Positions 1-6,651 are shown, counted from the first letter of the stretch. The stretch: 9,276 nt of DNA from Deltaproteobacteria bacterium (GCA_020053185.1 JAGVNP010000192.1:1-9276); one strand, 5' to 3'. Notes: generated from the letters alone by a model not told the origin. Program-made: numbers and translations.

Positions 1-2
1 CA

Positions 3-704
3 AGGGTTCAGGGAAAGGTGGCCTTTATTCCTTTTGATGACGCCTGGTTTGAAGTATCGCTCAACAAGCTTTTCTATGAACCAGAGGATAATGTGGAAGA
101 GTATGATGAGACATGGGGCGCAATCGAGTTCTCCAAGGATTTTGAATCGATATGGGTTTGGGGAGCCGGAGAGGCATACTCCGGAGGTAGAAAATCCCTC
201 TATGGCGGCATCGGCATTTTGGTTGGAAAAGAAATTTACGGCACAGCCACTCTTCAGGGGGGCAAGACATGGAATGGATATGAGATGGGACATGGCTCAT
301 ATCGGATAGGCGGAGATATCGGAGAGGGATATTTTACCAATCGGCCGTCAAGGCTAATGCCTTTGCGGGGGTTTGATTCAAATATTCTGGATGCAGGAAA
401 GGCCATGGCAGGAAGCGTGGAAATTTACTGGCCGCTTGTCAATTTGCAAAAAGGATATAAGACAGTCCCGCTGTTTTTACATATGGCGCGGATTGGCACA
501 TTCGTGGATGCAGGGGCATGTGCTGACCATATGACAAGAGATGAACTGCTTGTAGGCGCAGGAGTGGAGTTGGTCACCTCCATGGAAGTTGCATGGGGGA
601 ATTTCTCTACCTTCAGGGCAGGGCTTGCCTGGCCAGTCGAGCAGCCCGATTATCTGGATGAAAAAAGCCCTGTAGCGAATATTCAAATTGGCATGCCATT
701 ATAA
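3..704 (+). CDS. C-terminal part of an Omp85/D15-like outer-membrane beta-barrel protein (5' end outside window)
   Basis: The reading frame is open to the left edge: the first full codon is at nt 3 and no stop precedes the GTG at 18, so this is the 3' part of a longer gene. The visible 234 residues alternate aromatic and polar residues as beta-barrel strands do. The motif LRGF (nt 363-374) resembles the conserved V/LRGF/Y motif of Omp85 barrels. It is followed by a strand of the type AGSVEIYWPL and by GTFVDAGA, which resemble the family's ExRfPL and FxDxG signatures. The chain ends in NIQIGMPL, close to a C-terminal beta-signal, but with Leu rather than the usual terminal aromatic. The full protein could be BamA/TamA-like, a TolB-propeller/barrel fusion or a patatin-type barrel; the missing N-terminus decides this. 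I am confident about an outer-membrane barrel and less so about the subfamily. Confidence 0.68.
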   Translation, partial: RVQGKVAFIPFDDAWFEVSLNKLFYEPEDNVEEYDETWGAIEFSKDFESIWVWGAGEAYSGGRKSLYGGIGILVGKEIYGTATLQGGKTWNGYEMGHGSYRIGGDIGEGYFTNRPSRLMPLRGFDSNILDAGKAMAGSVEIYWPLVNLQKGYKTVPLFLHMARIGTFVDAGACADHMTRDELLVGAGVELVTSMEVAWGNFSTFRAGLAWPVEQPDYLDEKSPVANIQIGMPL

Positions 705-802
705 GATTGATTCTTTTGTTCTTTTTCTTGAGAGCAAAGCAAGGGCTGTGGTATTGAAGAATCAGTGAATAGTAAATCGTAAGAAAGATGCAGTGATATT
801 TT

Positions 803-810
803 AAAGGAGG
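803..810 (+). promoter_or_regulatory. Strong Shine-Dalgarno for the amidase
   Basis: AAAGGAGG lies four bases before the ATG at 815. It favours this start over the in-frame ATG at 839, which has no comparable site. The rest of the 110-bp gap (705-814) shows no convincing promoter or terminator. Confidence 0.75.
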
Positions 811-814
811 GCTT

Positions 815-2224
815 ATGAGTAATGCTGGTCTTTGCTTCATGTCTGCCACGAAAATATCTTCATTGTTCAAGACAAAGAAACTCTCACCTGTTGAGGTTAT
901 GGACGCGATCCTGGGTCGTATTGAGGAGCTAAACCCAAAGGTAAATGCGATTATAACGCTTTGCGCTGAAGAGGCAAAGGTTACTGCAAAGAAGGCAGAG
1001 AAGGAGATCATGAAGGGGAAATATAAAGGCCCACTTCATGGCATGCCCATTACGATCAAGGATAATATTTTTACCAAAGGCGTGAGAACAACCTTTGGAT
1101 CAAAACTCTATGAAAATTTTGTTCCGGATGAAGACTGTGCCTTTGTGGACAGGCTGAAAAAGGCAGGAGCAATTATTCTTGGGAAAACCAATCTTCCGGA
1201 ATTCGGGCTTATCGGGATAACGGATAATCCGGTATTTGGCCCGACAAAAAACCCATGGAATTTGAGCAAGACCCCTGGCGGATCAAGCGGAGGTGCAGCA
1301 ACAGCTGCTGCATTAGGCTTTGGGCCTCTCCATCATGGGAATGACGGCGGCGGGTCTATACGCATACCATCGAGTTTCTGCGGCGTTTATGGATTGAAGC
1401 CAAATTTTGGACGCGTGCCGCGTATGCCCGCTCCTCACGGGTGGGAGACTCTTTCGCAGGAAGGTGTGATTACCCGTACCGTAGCCGATGCCGCACTTAT
1501 GCTCACTGCAATGGCCGGCCCTGACGACAGGGATCGGTCTTCGCTGCCTAGCCAGGATCTAAAACTCAAGGATGCATTGAGAGGAGATGTAAAAGGACTT
1601 AAGATTGCCTGGAGCCCTGACCTCGGCTATGCCACGGTAGATCCAGAAGTTCTAGAAATTACGAAGAAAGCAGCTCTAAAATTCAAGAATCTCGGATGCA
1701 GAGTTGACGAGGTAAATCTCAATCTGATGAACGTGGGTTCTGACTGGGTAGTGATCGTTGCAAGCGAGACAGCAACTGCCCTGGAGGATAAAAGGCAGGA
1801 GTGGGAAAAGGTCATGTTTCCTCTTTATGTGCCATTTATGCAGCTTGCCGATGTGCTTGGTGCCAAGGACATTGTGAAAGCGCAGTTTCATAGAGAAGAT
1901 CATTGGCTTGGGGTAAAGAAGATTTTTGAGACATACGATATTCTTTTAACCCCCACTATGCCGGTTACAGCATTTGACCAGGGAATCATGGGGCCTGATA
2001 AGATCGCCGGGAAAGACGTTGATCCTACAGCCATTGCTGCATTCACGATTCCTTTTAATTTCACAGGCCAGCCAGCTGCATCGATTCCATGCGGATTCAC
2101 GAAAGCGGGCATGCCTGTAGGTCTTCAGATTGTTGGACGCAGATTTGATGAGGCAACCGTTATCAAAGCGTCTGCAGCTTTTGAGCAGGCATGTCCGTGG
2201 GCAGATAAAAGGCCTCAATTATAG
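815..2224 (+). CDS. Amidase-signature family hydrolase (stand-alone)
   Basis: This 469-aa protein has the length and motif order of the amidase-signature (AS) family, which hydrolyses amide bonds with a Lys-cisSer-Ser triad. The predicted triad is Lys82 in TIKDN, Ser157 in PGGSSGG and Ser181 in GGGSIRIP. The spacings (75 and 24 residues) match those of FAAH (142/217/241). The following FCGVYGLKPNFGR segment and the C-terminal FTGQPAASIPCGF and GMPVGLQIVGRRFDE segments are also typical. The N-terminus (LCFMSATKISSLFKTKKLSPVEV) is the usual helical start of bacterial amidases. Small departures are GND in place of the common GTD before the nucleophile loop, and KPN for KPT. No gatB or gatC is adjacent, so a role in Gln-tRNA amidation is not supported by context. 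I see no signal peptide, so it is probably cytoplasmic. The acyl-amide substrate cannot be told from sequence. It runs convergently with the UxaA-type gene on the other side of a repeat element. Confidence 0.9.
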   Translation: MSNAGLCFMSATKISSLFKTKKLSPVEVMDAILGRIEELNPKVNAIITLCAEEAKVTAKKAEKEIMKGKYKGPLHGMPITIKDNIFTKGVRTTFGSKLYENFVPDEDCAFVDRLKKAGAIILGKTNLPEFGLIGITDNPVFGPTKNPWNLSKTPGGSSGGAATAAALGFGPLHHGNDGGGSIRIPSSFCGVYGLKPNFGRVPRMPAPHGWETLSQEGVITRTVADAALMLTAMAGPDDRDRSSLPSQDLKLKDALRGDVKGLKIAWSPDLGYATVDPEVLEITKKAALKFKNLGCRVDEVNLNLMNVGSDWVVIVASETATALEDKRQEWEKVMFPLYVPFMQLADVLGAKDIVKAQFHREDHWLGVKKIFETYDILLTPTMPVTAFDQGIMGPDKIAGKDVDPTAIAAFTIPFNFTGQPAASIPCGFTKAGMPVGLQIVGRRFDEATVIKASAAFEQACPWADKRPQL

Positions 2225-2246
2225 ATAAGCCACCGTGCTATAGCAT

Positions 2247-2465
2247 AGACCTTTGCATAATACCCACTCGGTCATTGCGAGTACGTTCGCTTCGCTCAGC
2301 ATAAACTCCGGGAAGCAATCTGACTGTGAAACAGTCATCCTGAGGGCAGTGCCCGAAGGATCTTGTTAAGATTCTTCGCCCTTCGGACTCAGAATGACAC
2401 TTCGTGTCAGATTGCCACGTCACTTATGCTCCTCGCGATGACAAAAAACAATTATGCAAAGGTCT
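2247..2465. repeat. Nested palindromic (MITE-like) element, copy 1
   Basis: The outer ends are a perfect 15-bp inverted repeat: AGACCTTTGCATAAT at 2247-2261 and its complement at 2451-2465. Inside lie further inverted pairs, one within the other: GTCATTGCGAG (2271-2281) with CTCGCGATGAC (2432-2442, one mismatch); CAATCTGAC (2316-2324) with GTCAGATTG (2406-2414, perfect); GTCATCCTGAG (2334-2344) with CTCAGAATGAC (2388-2398, one mismatch). At the core is an 11-bp hairpin with a 3-base loop (2354-2378). Small hairpins sit on the shoulders: ACTGTgaaACAGT and GACACttcGTGTC. No open reading frame of note is present, so it would have to be non-autonomous if mobile. It fills most of the 311-bp gap between two convergent gene ends and could also end transcription from both sides, though there is no U-tract. 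The remaining bases 2466-2535 hold a 12-bp palindrome (2471-2482) and a weak repeated CGAATCACG/CGATTCACG (2503-2525), nothing more. Confidence 0.8.
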
Positions 2466-2535
2466 CATATCCGTAAATACGGCGAGCAGAATTTAGACAG
2501 AACGAATCACGTTTTACGATTCACGACTAACGGAA

Positions 2536-3693
2536 TTAGAAGGCAGGGTTCACTGTATACAGGCACAAGATGCCATCCTGTCTGTTTTTCTCTGCCTTGG
2601 GTTGCTCACCTTCAACTACTTTTTCTATAAGTGCGATGAGTTCATCCCCGACCTCGGTCAAGCCTTTGCCCTCAAGTATAGCGCCTGCATTGATATCCAT
2701 GTCGTCTTTCATGGAGTGATATAACTTGGAAGTGCTTGCCACTTTGATCACTGGCACTATTGGGAACCCGATCGGGTTCCCTCTGCCGGTTGTAAAGACC
2801 ATGAGTTGTGCTCCTGATGCTGCTACCCCGGCCATTGATTCATTGTCGTACCCAGGCCCATCCATGAGCACAAGCCCTTTCTGGCTTGGTATTTCGCCAT
2901 AGTCTATTACCTGTGTAATGGGTGAGATTCCTCCCTTTACAATGCAGCCCAGAGATTTTTCCTGTATCGAACTCATGCCGCCATCCATGTTTCCAGGCGC
3001 AATCACAAGGGATGCAAGGGGTCCCATGATATCATGGGTTCTTTTTTCAGCATCATCGATCATTTTTTTGATCCGTTGGCCAACTTCCTGGCTTACAGCC
3101 CTTCTCTCCAAAATATGCGAAGTCCCGATCATCTCGGTATTTTCTGTTAAAATTGCTGTTCCGCCTTTTTCTATGAGCCAGTCAGATGCAAGGCCCACGC
3201 TAGGATTTGCTGTGACGCCTGAAAATGCATCTGAGCCTCCGCACTCAAGTCCCATGATGAGAGAATCGAAGCTGCAGGGGACACGTTTCATTTTTTTTGT
3301 CTCATTCAAAAATTTTCGCACAATAGAGATGCCCTTGGCAGCAGTTTTTTGCGAACCGCCCTCTGCCTGAATAGAAAGCATTTCCACTGGTTTTTTTGTC
3401 TCTGCAATGGCAAGCCCCAGCCAATCGCCTTTGATCACTTCGCATCCAAGGCCTATTACCAGGACTGCGGCAACGTTAGGATTTTTTCCGATATTTCTAA
3501 GCGTACGTGTATGGAGCTCCATCTCTCCCACCCGCCCGCATCCATGCCCGTGAAACAGCGGAACAGCCTCAGGCACTTCCCGCACGATATGGGCAACCAC
3601 GCCGTTTGCGCATGCGACGGATGGGATGATCACCACATGATTCCTGATGCCAACAGAGCCATTTGGTCGCTCAAACCCCATGAATGTGTTCAT
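2536..3693 (-). CDS. UxaA-family lyase large subunit (altronate dehydratase / sulfolactate sulfo-lyase SuyB type)
   Basis: This 385-aa protein matches the large catalytic domain of the UxaA/GarD/SuyB family, metal-dependent lyases that remove water (altronate, galactarate) or sulfite (3-sulfolactate). Family blocks seen in order are FERPNGSVGIRNHVVIIPSV (7-26), HGHGCGRVGE (48-57), NPNVAAVLVIGLGCE (71-85), IQAEGGSQKTAAKG (108-121), LIMGLECGGSDAFSG (145-159), SSIQEKSLG (241-249), LMDGPGYDNES (276-286), FTTGRGNPIGFPIVPVIKVA (300-319) and DDMDINAG (330-337). Its length fits the stand-alone SuyB-like subunit, not the roughly 500-aa fused UxaA of Escherichia coli, and the SAF domain is encoded by the gene just upstream. 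The GRGxPxGxPIxPVIK block looks to me more SuyB-like than UxaA-like, and DMDINAG has Ala where many altronate dehydratases have Cys; both are recollections of the family. No sulfolactate dehydrogenase, sulfite transporter or hexuronate gene is nearby, so the substrate is open. The start ATG follows the TAG of the upstream gene with no gap. Confidence 0.88.
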   Translation of the reverse strand: MNTFMGFERPNGSVGIRNHVVIIPSVACANGVVAHIVREVPEAVPLFHGHGCGRVGEMELHTRTLRNIGKNPNVAAVLVIGLGCEVIKGDWLGLAIAETKKPVEMLSIQAEGGSQKTAAKGISIVRKFLNETKKMKRVPCSFDSLIMGLECGGSDAFSGVTANPSVGLASDWLIEKGGTAILTENTEMIGTSHILERRAVSQEVGQRIKKMIDDAEKRTHDIMGPLASLVIAPGNMDGGMSSIQEKSLGCIVKGGISPITQVIDYGEIPSQKGLVLMDGPGYDNESMAGVAASGAQLMVFTTGRGNPIGFPIVPVIKVASTSKLYHSMKDDMDINAGAILEGKGLTEVGDELIALIEKVVEGEQPKAEKNRQDGILCLYTVNPAF

Positions 3694-3957
3694 CTACTTT
3701 TCCTCCACGTGCAGATTATGGGCATGCACCCAGTGTCCCTGCTTAATATCTTCAGAAGCAAATCCGATGGTCTCTCCGTATTTGATGATTTGCTCTCCTT
3801 TTTTGATGTCAGCAAGCGCTACCTTGTGGCTGTAGGGAATATTGTTCAAGGCAGTAATTTTTTTGCCATCAGCTAGAGAAAATTTTTCTCCTTCTTTTAT
3901 ATCCTGCAAGGCAATAGCAACATTGTCTTTAGGGTTTATGATAATGGTTTGTTCCAT
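3694..3957 (-). CDS. SAF-domain small subunit of a UxaA/SuyA-type lyase
   Basis: This 87-aa protein is a single SAF domain, corresponding to the N-terminal domain of UxaA and to the separate small subunit SuyA. Diagnostic stretches are INPKDNVAIALQDIKEGE (7-24), IPYSHKVALADIKKGEQ (40-56), IKYGETIGFASEDIKQG (58-74) and the C-terminal VHAHNLHV (77-84). The family's usual IPxGHKxAL is IPYSHKVAL here, with Ser before the conserved His44. It is expected to form a complex with the large subunit encoded directly downstream (TAG immediately followed by ATG). The start ATG at 3957 is preceded by GGGAGGA (3961-3967) at a good distance, and about 32 nt would separate it from the transcription start of the candidate promoter at 3996-4024. 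No second start is plausible. Confidence 0.88.
   Translation of the reverse strand: MEQTIIINPKDNVAIALQDIKEGEKFSLADGKKITALNNIPYSHKVALADIKKGEQIIKYGETIGFASEDIKQGHWVHAHNLHVEEK
3701..3706 (-). promoter_or_regulatory. Ribosome binding site of the large subunit inside the small-subunit gene
   Basis: GGAGGA on the minus strand lies in the codons for the last residues (VEEK) of the SAF subunit, seven bases before the ATG at 3693. This should couple the two subunits' translation and supports the 385-aa start over the internal ATG at residue 5. Confidence 0.65.
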
Positions 3958-3991
3958 ATGTCCTCCCGAAGTAATTTCAAATCAATATATC

Positions 3992-4014
3992 AAAAGCTAT
4001 ACGTATAAGCTTTT
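3992..4014. promoter_or_regulatory. Near-perfect palindrome over the promoter, candidate operator
   Basis: Arms AAAAGCT (3992-3998) and AGCTTTT (4008-4014) flank ATACGTAT plus one extra A, so all but one base of the 23 can pair. It covers the -10 box and most of the spacer of the candidate promoter, the place where a dimeric repressor would block transcription. Read on the plus strand it is followed by more T residues and resembles a terminator, but no plus-strand gene ends here. Read on the minus strand the T-run is only four bases, so it is a poor terminator for the upstream operon. Confidence 0.45.
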
Positions 4015-4024
4015 TTTCTGTCAA
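3996..4024 (-). promoter_or_regulatory. Candidate sigma70 promoter of the UxaA/SuyAB-type pair
   Basis: On the minus strand a perfect -35 box TTGACA (4019-4024) is followed after 17 bases by TATAGC (3996-4001, four of six consensus bases). Transcription would start near 3989, leaving a leader of about 32 nt that contains the GGGAGGA ribosome site. The -35 box overlaps the TGA stop of the membrane-protein gene (4021-4023), so the pair can be expressed separately from the upstream three-gene group. Confidence 0.55.
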
Positions 4025-4518
4025 CAGACTTTGGATTTTCTGTATTCAGGATTAAGCGGGCACGCTTTGTTTATGCAGTGCGGGCATCCGCTGATACGCA
4101 AATGAATAAACCAGAAAACCGCGATTACACATACATAGAAAAATCCAAAAACATACAATCTGCGCGTGATGATAAGAAATAAGGGGACAGAAACGCGCAG
4201 CAGATATGCAAAAGATGCCCAGACAAGCGAGTGATATCCAAAAGAGTCTTTTTTGAATTTGAAGACGTGATGTACGCAGGTGCCTTCCAGAGGTACCGGA
4301 CATGATTTTCCATAATACACGCATCCTCTGCATGCGCCTGCATACACCACGAAATATGAGAAAACCCACAGTCCCACATATATCAGTGTGGCATAGATGC
4401 TTTCCAAGATGCTGACAACAAGGCCGAGGAGAAAAAGCAATTCCAGCAGAGACGTGGTGAGAAAGTTGTCTTTGCGGCTGAAGGTCGAAAGACTAATTTT
4501 TTTCTTTGGTCGTAGCAT
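4021..4518 (-). CDS. Small membrane protein with two cysteine clusters, function unknown
   Basis: I do not recognise this 165-aa protein. It has four hydrophobic segments, roughly residues 23-39, 42-60, 98-117 and 121-140. Each pair of helices is followed by a cysteine cluster. The first is GACRGCVYYGKSCP (61-74, Cys63, 66 and 73, with Cys81 beyond); the second is SGCPHCINKACP (143-154, Cys145, 148 and 153, with the C-terminal Cys165 beyond). The Lys/Arg-rich N-terminus (RPKKK) and the KFKKD loop at 87-91 place N-terminus and both clusters on the cytoplasmic side by the positive-inside rule. The layout TM-TM-CxxC...CP occurs twice, suggesting an internal duplication. The clusters could bind a metal or an Fe-S centre, but this is inference. 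Its ATG overlaps the TAA of the SDR gene by one base (TAATG), so translation is probably coupled, and it belongs to the operon with the DUF362 ferredoxin-like gene. Confidence 0.75.
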   Translation of the reverse strand: MLRPKKKISLSTFSRKDNFLTTSLLELLFLLGLVVSILESIYATLIYVGLWVFSYFVVYAGACRGCVYYGKSCPVPLEGTCVHHVFKFKKDSFGYHSLVWASFAYLLRVSVPLFLIITRRLYVFGFFYVCVIAVFWFIHLRISGCPHCINKACPLNPEYRKSKVC

Positions 4519-5459
4519 TAGTTATTCCCCTTGATGGTGTCTTCTAATGTCTGCGAAGAGGTGTAGCTTGGTTGAAAGCCTAGAATCTTTTTTGCTTTCC
4601 CATTGTCCGCGATAAATGGATACCGCACATATTCGAGATAACCCCTGTTTACTTCAAGTCCGGGCGCATGAAGCCTCCATAGGATTTCCAACAGAGGATA
4701 GAGCATCCATGATGGGGACGGGATGAGTATTGTTCCCAGTCTTTTTGCGATGGCGTTTGTGGTAAGTGTTCCATCGCCCGCGATGTTGAATGCTCCAGGA
4801 ATTTTCTTTTTTGCTGCGACCATGCAGGCTGATACGAAATCATCCTCATGTACAAACTGAACCTCTGGGTCATGACCAAGCACGCTAACTGTTACTTTCC
4901 GAAAAAGCATGCGTGAGACATAATTGTCCACAGTAGGGCCAAAAACCGTGCATGGACGAAGAATAGTCAGAATCATCTCCGGGTGATTCCTTGCAAAACT
5001 CTGCACCATCTCATCCACGCGTGCCTTATTATGGCCATAAGGAAAACTCTTGTTTCCCCGCAGGGGATCATCTTCTTTTAATATGCGAGGATTATCCGCA
5101 TGTGCGCCATATGCAAGGGTGGAGCTTATGGCAATGACCTGGCTAACGCCAGAACATGCTGCTGCTTCCAGCACATTCTTTGTTCCGTTATAATCAATAT
5201 CATGCATGAGCTTTTTGTCGTGGATCGGTTTTACAACAAAAGCGAGATGGAAGATTGTATCAATAGAATGTTTTTTGAGCAGATCCTCTATCCGCGGATC
5301 ACGGATGTCCATTTTATAAAAAGATAATTTTTTAGAAGAAGACTTTGGCTGGGTTATGTCGATCCCGATAATGGTTCCTATATCATCCCGCTTTTCGAGC
5401 TCCTGGCAGAGCCGTGTTCCCAAATATCCTGATGACCCTGTGATGCATATGTTTTTCAT
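4518..5459 (-). CDS. Extended SDR: NAD-dependent epimerase/dehydratase family protein
   Basis: This 313-aa protein is an extended short-chain dehydrogenase/reductase. The nucleotide-binding motif TGSSGYLG (residues 7-14) begins the Rossmann fold, and Asp34 at the end of the second strand (IIGIDI) points to NAD rather than NADP. MDIRD (50-54) and IFHLAF (69-74) are the usual core strands. The catalytic set is Ser112/Ser113 in ISSTLAYG and the YxxxK pair Tyr141/Lys145 in YGHNK. ILRPCTVFGP (167-176) and FVHEDDF (202-208) are the substrate-domain landmarks of epimerases. Length is normal. GGAGG (minus strand, 5466-5470) precedes the ATG at 5459. It lies 15 nt after the DUF362 gene and overlaps the membrane-protein gene by one base. 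The substrate could be a nucleotide sugar, a sterol-like or a polyketide-like ketone; the sequence does not decide. I see no membrane helix, so it is probably soluble. Confidence 0.88.
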   Translation of the reverse strand: MKNICITGSSGYLGTRLCQELEKRDDIGTIIGIDITQPKSSSKKLSFYKMDIRDPRIEDLLKKHSIDTIFHLAFVVKPIHDKKLMHDIDYNGTKNVLEAAACSGVSQVIAISSTLAYGAHADNPRILKEDDPLRGNKSFPYGHNKARVDEMVQSFARNHPEMILTILRPCTVFGPTVDNYVSRMLFRKVTVSVLGHDPEVQFVHEDDFVSACMVAAKKKIPGAFNIAGDGTLTTNAIAKRLGTILIPSPSWMLYPLLEILWRLHAPGLEVNRGYLEYVRYPFIADNGKAKKILGFQPSYTSSQTLEDTIKGNN

Positions 5460-5474
5460 GAACAGCCTCCAAAT

Positions 5475-6623
5475 TTATTGGCGAAAAAAGATCTTTCCCA
5501 AGACAGGTTCCTTTACCGCGATCGCCTCTTCAGGACAGGATTCCTGGCAGCAGTAGCAGCGTATGCATCTTTTGTAGTGATATACTGGCGGGCTCTTTTT
5601 ATCGCCCGCCTTCCAGTCAACCGCTTTGGGCTTTGCTGGACATAGGTTCACGCATGTTCCGCATTTTGTACACTTAGCCTCATCAATAACTGGCCGGGGC
5701 ATTGTTCTGTTTTTTAAAAACCGTAAGAAAGGGCCGCCTGCAACTGAAGCAGGGGGTTTTCTTTTCATATCAAAGCTCGGATCGATAAAAGAGTTTATAT
5801 CATCTCCGAGCAGCTCGATCTCTTCAGCGAGGTATGTGCCAAGCCCTGCTTTTTTGCCCGGCTTTGATGTAGGCAGCATCTCCGGATCAAAGGCAACGAT
5901 CCTGCATGCAACAGCATCAAGCGCAACAGGGTCGCTGGAAATCAGAAGCACACCCAGCTTTTTTGGCTTGCCGCTCCGCGGGCCGTTACCTTCCATGGCA
6001 TTGATTGCATCCATGATATAAAGCCGCGGCTTGATGAGTGTATTTATGTCAACGAGCATACTGGAAAATTCATGAGGGTCTTGTATCTTGAGATGGTGTG
6101 CAGTCTTTAAAATCCCGGGTATGCAGCCGAATTGATTTTTTACTGCGCCGGTAAGCCTGGTGAGCTGATGTGTTTTTAATTTTGGAAGCGAGATAAGTCC
6201 GTCAGTATCAAGCACGCCATTGGCAATCACGAATCTCTTATTGATCAATGCATCCTTGTGAACGACTTCCCGACCCTGATTGAAATCGGCAAGTTTTATC
6301 CCCAATTCTTCAGCAGCCTGCTTAAGACCTGCACGACCAACATGCCACTCGCATTTTCCAACACTCGGCGAGTCGCCATAATATACGTTGGCGCCGACTT
6401 CTTTGAGGATCTTGCCAATTGCCTTGAGTACGCTCGGGTGGGTACACACGCATTTCCCTGGCTCTGCGCCAAGAAGAATGTTTGGCTTTAGCACAATCTT
6501 CTCGCCCGGTTTTACAAAATGCGCGATCCCGCCGATGAGATCGACACCTTTCTTTGCTGCATTATATACCAGGGTCTCGTCATAGGATTCGCACCGCATA
6601 AGACTCACCTTTGATTTTTCCAT
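5475..6623 (-). CDS. DUF362 protein with two C-terminal [4Fe-4S] clusters
   Basis: From the ATG at 6623 the protein has 382 residues. The first 300 or so form a DUF362 domain, with KPNIL (46-50), GDSPS (83-87), LPKLKTHQLTRLTGAVKNQF (146-165), and SSDPVALDAVACRI (229-242). The C-terminus carries two ferredoxin motifs, CTKCGTCVNLCP (Cys318, 321, 324, 328) and CIRCYCCQESCP (Cys353, 356, 359, 363, plus extra Cys358). DUF362 proteins have no firmly assigned general reaction, so a role in electron transfer or a reductive step is inference. I prefer the ATG at 6623 because GAGAGG lies just upstream and because family similarity begins near residue 5. The in-frame GTG at 6650 would add nine residues without a clear ribosome site. 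It is the first gene of the three-gene minus-strand operon with the SDR and the cysteine-rich membrane protein. Confidence 0.85.
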   Translation of the reverse strand: MEKSKVSLMRCESYDETLVYNAAKKGVDLIGGIAHFVKPGEKIVLKPNILLGAEPGKCVCTHPSVLKAIGKILKEVGANVYYGDSPSVGKCEWHVGRAGLKQAAEELGIKLADFNQGREVVHKDALINKRFVIANGVLDTDGLISLPKLKTHQLTRLTGAVKNQFGCIPGILKTAHHLKIQDPHEFSSMLVDINTLIKPRLYIMDAINAMEGNGPRSGKPKKLGVLLISSDPVALDAVACRIVAFDPEMLPTSKPGKKAGLGTYLAEEIELLGDDINSFIDPSFDMKRKPPASVAGGPFLRFLKNRTMPRPVIDEAKCTKCGTCVNLCPAKPKAVDWKAGDKKSPPVYHYKRCIRCYCCQESCPEEAIAVKEPVLGKIFFRQ

Positions 6624-6651
6624 AGCAGACCTCTCACGTATTTTTATCACT

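Noticed and set aside
815..2224. Assignment of the amidase as GatA of the Asp/Glu-tRNA amidotransferase
   Set aside because: No gatB or gatC is adjacent and the flanking sequence motifs fit general stand-alone amidases equally well.
2247..2465. CRISPR-like or tandem repeat array
   Set aside because: The repeats are inverted and nested, not direct with regular spacing, and there are no cas genes.
2918..3876. Plus-strand open frames opposite the UxaA/SuyAB-type pair (2918-3370 and 3349-3876)
   Set aside because: They are antisense to well-recognised minus-strand genes, show low-complexity shadow translations, and have no ribosome sites.
3992..4017. Palindrome plus T-run read on the plus strand as an intrinsic terminator
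   Set aside because: No plus-strand gene ends upstream of it. Its overlap with a minus-strand promoter makes an operator more likely.
6624..6650. GTG at 6650 as start of the DUF362 protein
   Set aside because: It adds nine residues without family similarity and lacks a clear ribosome site, while the ATG at 6623 has GAGAGG just upstream.
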